In this document: in pieces, positions 58,905 through 64,000 of the stretch
Numbering within the stretch: position 1 is the stretch's first letter
Layout of the letters: the number at the start of each line of letters is the position of its first letter
Source of the DNA: Paenibacillus cellulosilyticus
Lineage (GTDB): Bacteria > Bacillota > Bacilli > Paenibacillales > Paenibacillaceae
DNA: 64,000 nt
Assembly (NCBI RefSeq): GCF_003182255.1
Contig: NZ_QGTQ01000036.1
Span: forward strand, 1-64,000
Reading direction: 5' to 3'
The notes under the pieces: model-generated
What the model saw: only the letters and a program-made list of their open reading frames with translations
What the model was told of the DNA's origin: nothing
Databases searched by the model: none
Made by a program: the position numbers and the translations under genes

Positions 58905-60620
58905 ATGAGAGCCAAAGTTAGAGCAACGCTATTGTTGACACTTTCTCTGTTTCTGATGATTGCACTTGCAGCATGCGGCGGCAGCAAGGATGACAAGAAG
59001 TCGACTGATTCCACAGGAACGACGACTGAAACGAAAACGGAGACGGGTTCGGAAGAAACAAGTGCATACAAAGATAAATACGATCCTCCGGTGTCGATCT
59101 CCACGGTATGGGCTGTTGCTCCGGAAGTGAAGTTCAAGAACGGCGAGACGATCGAGAACAACGTCGCTACGAAATGGGCGAAGGATACGCTCGGCATCGA
59201 GATTAAATCACTCTGGTCAGTTGCAAATACGAACAATGCTTTCGCGACTAAGCTTCGCCTAGCATTGACGTCGGGTCAAGAATTACCAGATGTAGTCGTT
59301 GCAGGCAGCGAAGATCCACAGCTCATCCAAGACTTGATCGACTCCGGCGCCTTCCAAGACGCTGGTGCGTTGTTCGATAAGTATGCGAATGACACGTGGA
59401 AATCAGCAATGAATCTTGACTCGAATGTTTGGAATCCATACCTGCGCGATGGCGCTCGCATGGCTATTCCGATCCTTGACTATGCATACAACAACGACTA
59501 CCTGCTCTGGATCCGCCAAGACTGGCTGGATAAGCTGAACTTGAAAGCTCCTACGACGATCGAAGAACTCGAGACAGTCATGGAAGCGTTCAAGAACAAC
59601 AATCCGAGCGGTCTTGCTCCGGACAAAGTTGTTCCACTGAGCATCGGTTTCAAAACGTCGATGAACACGTGGATGGGTGATCCATCTTGGATCTTCGGCG
59701 CGTATGGCACGGTTCCACAGCAGTGGAATGTTGGTGCAGACGGCAAGCTGGAGTGGGGTTCGGTTAACGCAGGCATGAAGCAAGGTCTGACGAAGCTGAA
59801 CGAATGGTACACGAAAGGCTGGATTCCGAAGGAAGCAGCGCTGTGGGATGAGAACAAAACGTCCGAGCCAGCAGTTGCAGGCACGGCAGGCATTATCCCA
59901 GGTCCTTACTGGATGAGCGGCTGGCCGCTGCAAGATACGGTGAAGAATGATCCGGATGCCGTATGGAAGCCAATCGCACTGCCAGCAGGCCCAGATGGAA
60001 AAGTAGGCCGTCATGGCACCTCATTCTCTAACGGCGTTATCCTGATCAACAAGGACATGAAAAATCCAGAAGCACTGTTTACGTACCAAAACTACATGTT
60101 CGACAATCTGGCTGACCCGCAGCCGGGTGGTCCGTTCGAGAATGGCCTGTTCAAAGGTTATGACTATGAGCTCGACGCTAACGGCAACGCGGTATACGGC
60201 GACGATAACATCCCAGGCGGCGCTATGAGCACGGTTCGTTACCTGCTCGTTCGCGATGGCGCTCGTATTCCAGATGCTCAGATGAAGGCGCTGCTTAACC
60301 TGGCAGACGGCAAAGAGCCAACGACGCGCATGGAGAAAGACCTGAAGAACAATTTCGGTAAAGAAACGCCTGCGGCAGCTGTTGTGCTCATGGGTCAGAA
60401 GGATGCCGGCTTGATGAATATGTACACAGGCCCTACGACTGAGACGATGAAGACAAAATTCGATTACCTGAAGAAGATCGAAGCTCAAACGTTCAACGAA
60501 ATCATCTACGGCGAGAAGCCTGCTGATGCGTTCGATAAATTCGTTGAAACGTGGAAGAGCTCAGGCGGCGACCAAATCACGGCGGAAGTTAACACGTGGT
60601 ACGACGGCATCAAGAAATAA
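58905..60620 (+). CDS. LplA-type solute-binding lipoprotein
   Basis: A ~571-aa binding protein with signal peptide and lipobox IALAAC (Cys ~22), a Ser/Thr/Glu linker, and a family-1 binding domain of the long LplA type (PPVSISTVWAVAPEVKFKNGE, TSGQELPDVVVAGSEDPQLIQ, IPILDYAYNNDYLLWIRQDWLDKL). The frame starts six codons earlier, but AAGGGGGAA precedes ATG 58905. It lies with LplB/LplC-like permeases and a GH53 galactanase, so its ligand is probably a galacto-oligosaccharide. An internal terminator follows. Confidence 0.92.
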   Translation: MRAKVRATLLLTLSLFLMIALAACGGSKDDKKSTDSTGTTTETKTETGSEETSAYKDKYDPPVSISTVWAVAPEVKFKNGETIENNVATKWAKDTLGIEIKSLWSVANTNNAFATKLRLALTSGQELPDVVVAGSEDPQLIQDLIDSGAFQDAGALFDKYANDTWKSAMNLDSNVWNPYLRDGARMAIPILDYAYNNDYLLWIRQDWLDKLNLKAPTTIEELETVMEAFKNNNPSGLAPDKVVPLSIGFKTSMNTWMGDPSWIFGAYGTVPQQWNVGADGKLEWGSVNAGMKQGLTKLNEWYTKGWIPKEAALWDENKTSEPAVAGTAGIIPGPYWMSGWPLQDTVKNDPDAVWKPIALPAGPDGKVGRHGTSFSNGVILINKDMKNPEALFTYQNYMFDNLADPQPGGPFENGLFKGYDYELDANGNAVYGDDNIPGGAMSTVRYLLVRDGARIPDAQMKALLNLADGKEPTTRMEKDLKNNFGKETPAAAVVLMGQKDAGLMNMYTGPTTETMKTKFDYLKKIEAQTFNEIIYGEKPADAFDKFVETWKSSGGDQITAEVNTWYDGIKK

Positions 60621-60649
60621 CATTCGAATAGCTGAGCTCTATTCGATAC

Positions 60650-60694
60650 GAAACTGCCCCACATCACCAGCGGTGATTGTGGGGCAGTTTTTTT
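60650..60694 (+). terminator. Terminator after the LplA-type gene
   Basis: AAACTGCCCCACA pairs with TGTGGGGCAGTTT around a nested ATCACC/GGTGAT stem, followed by T4. Confidence 0.92.
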
Positions 60695-60894
60695 GCAGAT
60701 CAACACTGTGGAGTAGTAGTAGAAATTTTTTAGTACTAGAACCGCTCGAACAAAAGTTGTGCCCCAGAGAGGCACACGACTCCCAGCACGCACTAGCTCA
60801 CAAGCACCTCGGTTCCGCCATCACCAACCTTCCGGGGTCCAGGGGTAAAGGTTTCCGTAAGGAAACCACATCGGAAGCATAAGCTTATTCCCAT

Positions 60895-61051
60895 GGGGTC
60901 CCCCCTAGCAGGGAGGATTTAGGTGGGTAGAGATGTTGGATTTAGGTGGTTAGAATTTGTAGAAATCTTTAATTTAGTTGTCTAGAAAAACACGGGGTTA
61001 CAGGGGCAAAGCCCCTGAAGTCCTCCCGTGAGGGAGGATTTAGAAGGGTAG
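60895..61051 (+). repeat. Hairpin-rich intergenic repeat cluster
   Basis: GGATTTAGGTGGGTAG (60915), GGATTTAGGTGGTTAG (60938) and GGATTTAGAAGGGTAG (61036) are three near-identical 16-mers. Two follow short GGGAGG-ending stems (CCCCCTAGCAGGGAGG; CCTCCCGTGAGGGAGG), and GGGGCAAAGCCCC also forms a hairpin. It resembles REP-type intergenic repeats. Confidence 0.6.
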
Positions 61052-61174
61052 ATTACATTGGTTGCAATTGTGCCATTTATGTTGGCTTTGATGTCTACTA
61101 AGCCTCCTAGCTCACTTGCTATAATTCGAACATAAACGTTTACATTGGAGACTCGAGTCAGGGGGAACGAGCGA

Positions 61175-62068
61175 ATGACACATCTAAAGAAATACTGGCC
61201 GCTTCACTTGATGGTATTGCCATCACTGCTGTTTTTGATCGCTTTCAGTTATTTGCCAATGGCGGGTATCGTCATGGCATTCCAGGACTTTAAACCACGG
61301 CTTGGCATCTCAGGGTCGAAGTGGGTCGGGCTGGATAACTTCAGATTTCTATTCGAACGCGAAGACAGTATGCAGGTGATCTGGAACACGGTCGTTATCG
61401 CCGTGCTCAAGCTCTTCTTCAATCTGGTAGCGCCTTTCACATTCGCAATCTTTTTGAATGAAGTACGCAAAGATTTGTTCAAACGGTTCGTACAGACGTT
61501 GGTTTACTTGCCGCACTTCTTGTCGTGGGTCATTCTCGGCGGCATTCTGCTCAACGTTCTGTCGACCGATGGAGGTTTCATTAATCGGATTCTCGAATCG
61601 ATCGGCATCGGTCCGATCTTCTTCCTGGGTGATGGCAACTGGTTCCGCGTAACGGTCATTGTCTCGGATGTATGGAAAGAGTTCGGCTATGGCGCGATCG
61701 TCTTCCTGGCGGCACTTGCTAACATTAACCCCGCACTTTACGAGGCGGCCGAGGTTGACGGCGCAAGCCGGTGGAAGCAGACGCTGCACATTACGATTCC
61801 GTCGATCATGCCGATAACGATCGTCGTAGGCACGCTGGCGCTCGGCAATGTGCTCAATGCGGGATTCGACCAAATTTTCAACCTGTACAATGGTCTCGTC
61901 TACGAAAAGGGAGACATTCTCGATACGTTCGTTTACCGAATTGGTATTCTTGGAGGCAATATGGGCTTCGCAACGGCAATCGGATTGTTCAAATCGGTCA
62001 TCAGCATGGTGCTCATCTTTGTGTCCTACCGGATCGCGTACAAATGGGCCAACTACCGAATCTTCTAA
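61175..62068 (+). CDS. LplB-type sugar ABC permease
   Basis: A ~297-aa permease with six helices and EAA loop EAAEVDGASRWKQTLHITIP (~195). The typical LplB start HLMVLPSLLFLIAFSYLPM is visible. The frame opens at TTG 61145, but GGGGGAA before ATG 61175 fixes the start. It partners the LplC-type permease 21 nt downstream; the ATPase is presumably a shared MsmX-like protein encoded elsewhere. Confidence 0.93.
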   Translation: MTHLKKYWPLHLMVLPSLLFLIAFSYLPMAGIVMAFQDFKPRLGISGSKWVGLDNFRFLFEREDSMQVIWNTVVIAVLKLFFNLVAPFTFAIFLNEVRKDLFKRFVQTLVYLPHFLSWVILGGILLNVLSTDGGFINRILESIGIGPIFFLGDGNWFRVTVIVSDVWKEFGYGAIVFLAALANINPALYEAAEVDGASRWKQTLHITIPSIMPITIVVGTLALGNVLNAGFDQIFNLYNGLVYEKGDILDTFVYRIGILGGNMGFATAIGLFKSVISMVLIFVSYRIAYKWANYRIF

Positions 62069-62089
62069 TGACGTGAGAGGGAGATAGAC

Positions 62090-62968
62090 ATGTATCATAA
62101 AACATTATCGTACCGAGTTTTCACGGTATTCAACACCATCGGTCTTCTGCTTCTGTCGCTCGCTTGCATCATTCCGCTGGTCCATGTGCTGGCCGTATCG
62201 TTCAGTGCCAAGTCGGCCGCGGATGCCAATCTCGTAAACCTCTGGCCGGTGCAATTCACGCTGGAAGCCTACAAGAAGACGATCGATAATCCGATCTTCC
62301 TGCATTCGCTCTGGGTATCGGTCAAACGTACTGTTCTTGGGACGTCGCTGACGCTGCTGCTCGCTTTTATGGCGGCGTATCCGCTTGCGAAGGAGAACAG
62401 CGATTTCAAAGGCCGGACGATTTACTCTTGGATCTTCGTTTTCGCAATGGTATTTAACGGCGGATTGGTGCCGTTCTATATGGTCATTCAGAAGCTTCAT
62501 CTGATGGGCTCGTTCTGGGCGCTTGTGCTTCCGGGTGCAGTGAATATCTACTTAACGATTCTGATGATGAACTTCTTCCGGGGTATTCCGAAGGAATTGC
62601 AAGAGGCGGCAATGATCGACGGCGCCGGCCACTTCAGGACGTTGTTCCGCATCTTCCTGCCGGTATCGATGCCGGCGATTGCTACGCTCGGCTTGTTCAG
62701 CATCGTATTCCACTGGAACTCTTGGTTCGACGGCCTGCTCTATACGAACAGCTCGGACCAGTATCCGTTGGCTACATTTCTGCAGACCGTTATTATTCAA
62801 CGAGATCTAACCTCAATGAGTCTTGATCCGGCGAGTATGGCACTCATTTCGCAGAAAACGGTAAACGCTGCACAAATTTTCATCGGCGCGCTGCCAGTGC
62901 TGCTTGTGTATCCGTTCCTGCAGAAGTTCTTCGTCAAAGGTCTCGTGCTTGGCTCGGTTAAAGAATAA
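62090..62968 (+). CDS. LplC-type sugar ABC permease
   Basis: A 292-aa permease with six helices and EAA loop EAAMIDGAGHFRTLFRIFLP (~177). LplC-like end LPVLLVYPFLQKFFVKGLVLGSVKE. GAGAGGGAG precedes ATG. It is 29 nt upstream of the GH53 gene, so import and hydrolysis are co-expressed. Confidence 0.93.
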   Translation: MYHKTLSYRVFTVFNTIGLLLLSLACIIPLVHVLAVSFSAKSAADANLVNLWPVQFTLEAYKKTIDNPIFLHSLWVSVKRTVLGTSLTLLLAFMAAYPLAKENSDFKGRTIYSWIFVFAMVFNGGLVPFYMVIQKLHLMGSFWALVLPGAVNIYLTILMMNFFRGIPKELQEAAMIDGAGHFRTLFRIFLPVSMPAIATLGLFSIVFHWNSWFDGLLYTNSSDQYPLATFLQTVIIQRDLTSMSLDPASMALISQKTVNAAQIFIGALPVLLVYPFLQKFFVKGLVLGSVKE

Positions 62969-62997
62969 GAAGCAATGCGAAGGGGCTGTCTGTTCCA

Positions 62998-64000
62998 ATG
63001 AGTAGTGTACGAATTCAAGGTATGGATGTATCGTTTCTGGACGAAATTGAGCAGGGAGGCGGCGCTTTCTACGAAGGCGATTTGCAGCGCGACTGTTTGC
63101 ATATTATGGCGGCTAACGGCGTTAATTCGATTCGTCTACGGATTTGGAACGACCCGCCAGGAGGCTTCTGCAATCTAGAGCGGACGCTTCTGATGGCGAA
63201 GCGGATTAAGGCGCTGGGGCTGCATTTCCTTCTTGACTTCCACTACTCAGACGTATGGGCAGACCCTGCGAATCAGACGAAGCCTAAAGCTTGGGAAGCA
63301 CTGGATTTTGGCAGATTGACGCAGGCCGTCTATGATTATACAAGGCTCGTGTTGACGGAGCTGCAAGCACAAGGCACGCTCCCGGATATGGTGCAAATCG
63401 GCAATGAGATTACGCCCGGGATGCTGTGGGGTGATGGTCGTGTAGAAGGAGAAGGAAGCGACAACGATTCACAGTGGGAGAAATTCGCAGCACTCGTGAA
63501 GTCGGGTATTGAGGCGGCAAAAGCTGTTGATCCTGATCTTAACATGATGATTCATATCGACCGAGGCGGCGATAATGCGGCTAGCCGTCGATTCTATGAT
63601 CGTTTCGAGCGGCTCGGGGTTGAATTCGACACGATTGGACTATCCTTTTATCCATGGTGGCATGGCACGCTGGAAGATCTGAAGAACAATCTGACTGACT
63701 TGGCGCTGCGCTATGACAAGGACATCGTTGTCGTGGAGACGGCATACCCGTGGACGATTGCGCAAAATCGTGAGCTCTCCTTTATCGTGGATAAAGAGGA
63801 GCAGCTCCATGCAGGTTATCCAGCAAGCGTGCAGGGGCAAGCGGACTATCTGCGTGATTTCATTAGTGTGATTCAATCAACGCCGAACGGTCGTGGAGTC
63901 GGCTTCCACTATTGGGAGCCATGCTGGATTCCGTCCAAGTCGGATTGGTCCGTCGGTCACGGCAACAACTGGTCGAACTTGACGTTGTTCGATTTTGAAG
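62998..64000 (+). CDS. GH53 arabinogalactan endo-beta-1,4-galactanase (partial, cut by window end)
   Basis: 334 codons are visible from ATG 62998; the stop lies beyond the window. GH53 motifs: GMDVSFLDEIEQGGGAFYE, NSIRLRIWNDPPGG, FLLDFHYSDVWADP, acid/base Glu in VQIGNEITPGMLW (~141), GLSFYPWWHG, and nucleophile Glu in VVVETAYPW (~249). No signal peptide is seen, so the enzyme is probably intracellular and cuts imported galacto-oligosaccharides. The ribosome binding site, AAGGGG, is 12 nt upstream. It is the last visible gene of the YesMN-LplABC galactan operon. Confidence 0.93.
   Translation, partial: MSSVRIQGMDVSFLDEIEQGGGAFYEGDLQRDCLHIMAANGVNSIRLRIWNDPPGGFCNLERTLLMAKRIKALGLHFLLDFHYSDVWADPANQTKPKAWEALDFGRLTQAVYDYTRLVLTELQAQGTLPDMVQIGNEITPGMLWGDGRVEGEGSDNDSQWEKFAALVKSGIEAAKAVDPDLNMMIHIDRGGDNAASRRFYDRFERLGVEFDTIGLSFYPWWHGTLEDLKNNLTDLALRYDKDIVVVETAYPWTIAQNRELSFIVDKEEQLHAGYPASVQGQADYLRDFISVIQSTPNGRGVGFHYWEPCWIPSKSDWSVGHGNNWSNLTLFDFE

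Larger units (their letters stand above)
60621..61174 (+). other. Long intergenic region with terminator, repeats and promoter
   Basis: This 554-nt region separates the binding-protein gene from its permeases. It holds the 60650 terminator, a non-coding stretch, hairpin-rich repeats (60895-61051) and a TATAAT promoter element (61120-61125) followed by TAAACGTTTA (61133-61142), a palindrome resembling half of a cre site. No coding frame looks real. Confidence 0.65.

Noticed and set aside
60526-60882. 118-codon plus-strand frame after the LplA-type gene
   Set aside because: It overlaps the coding end and the terminator of the real gene and shows no protein-like composition.

Overview
The window looks like a chromosomal segment of a Gram-positive, spore-former-type Firmicute of the Paenibacillaceae (Paenibacillus or a close relative). 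The reasons are AGGAGG-type ribosome binding sites on nearly every gene, a large tRNA array behind a 23S rRNA gene, Bacillus-type modules (BceRSAB, YesMN-LplABC, ComQXPA, YkuK and KapD homologues), cre-like catabolite sites, and several carbohydrate ABC systems without their own ATPase. No tool was run; family calls come from reading motifs in the translated sequence.

Layout. 1-1,830: the 3' end of a 23S rRNA, then 15 tRNA genes and a terminator; no 5S rRNA gene is visible. 1,851-7,242 (minus): a signalling operon with a hybrid kinase, a CheR methyltransferase and a receiver-PAS-kinase. 7,548-10,014: a circularly permuted ATP-grasp protein and an alpha-E protein. 10,222-11,901: a 39-residue membrane peptide, a divergent IF3 paralogue, a small minus-strand ORF and a DJ-1/PfpI protein. 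12,025-14,323: a divergent TetR and DHA2 drug-exporter pair with two identical operators. 14,420-19,203 (minus): a BceRSAB-type peptide-antibiotic sensing and resistance module with a readable BceR site. 19,355-24,983: envelope and housekeeping genes (phosphodiester glycosidase, coiled-coil membrane protein, MsrAB fusion, CNNM/CorC protein, EamA transporter).

25,493-38,279 is one 9-gene same-strand cluster: a solute-binding lipoprotein, a membrane-anchored protein joining two jelly-roll-like modules to a second solute-binding domain, two separate permease pairs, an NHL/TPR membrane protein, a Yip1 protein and a DUF5696 TIM-barrel-like protein. It has no ATPase and no regulator, carries cre-like sites upstream, and is poorly understood. 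After it come a PDZ-Lon membrane protease, a secreted Gly-rich protein with an exact 42-bp tandem repeat, and a divergent ArsR-type regulator / GH51 arabinofuranosidase pair.

45,118-52,428 is the most striking region: a complete ComQ-ComX-ComP-ComA quorum-sensing locus. It is preceded by an orphan lantibiotic-dehydratase C-domain (SpaB_C-like) protein and followed by an ABC-2 exporter. ComA-box-like inverted repeats with the consensus 4-nt spacing lie at similar distances upstream of both comX and the exporter. This suggests that the pheromone circuit directly controls export or self-protection, perhaps in a peptide-modification system.

52,669-55,192 holds YkuK-like, KapD-like and DUF4097 genes. 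55,336-64,000 is a YesMN two-component system, an LplABC-type importer and a GH53 endo-galactanase cut by the window end. This reads as a galactan/arabinogalactan utilisation locus that complements the GH51 arabinofuranosidase.
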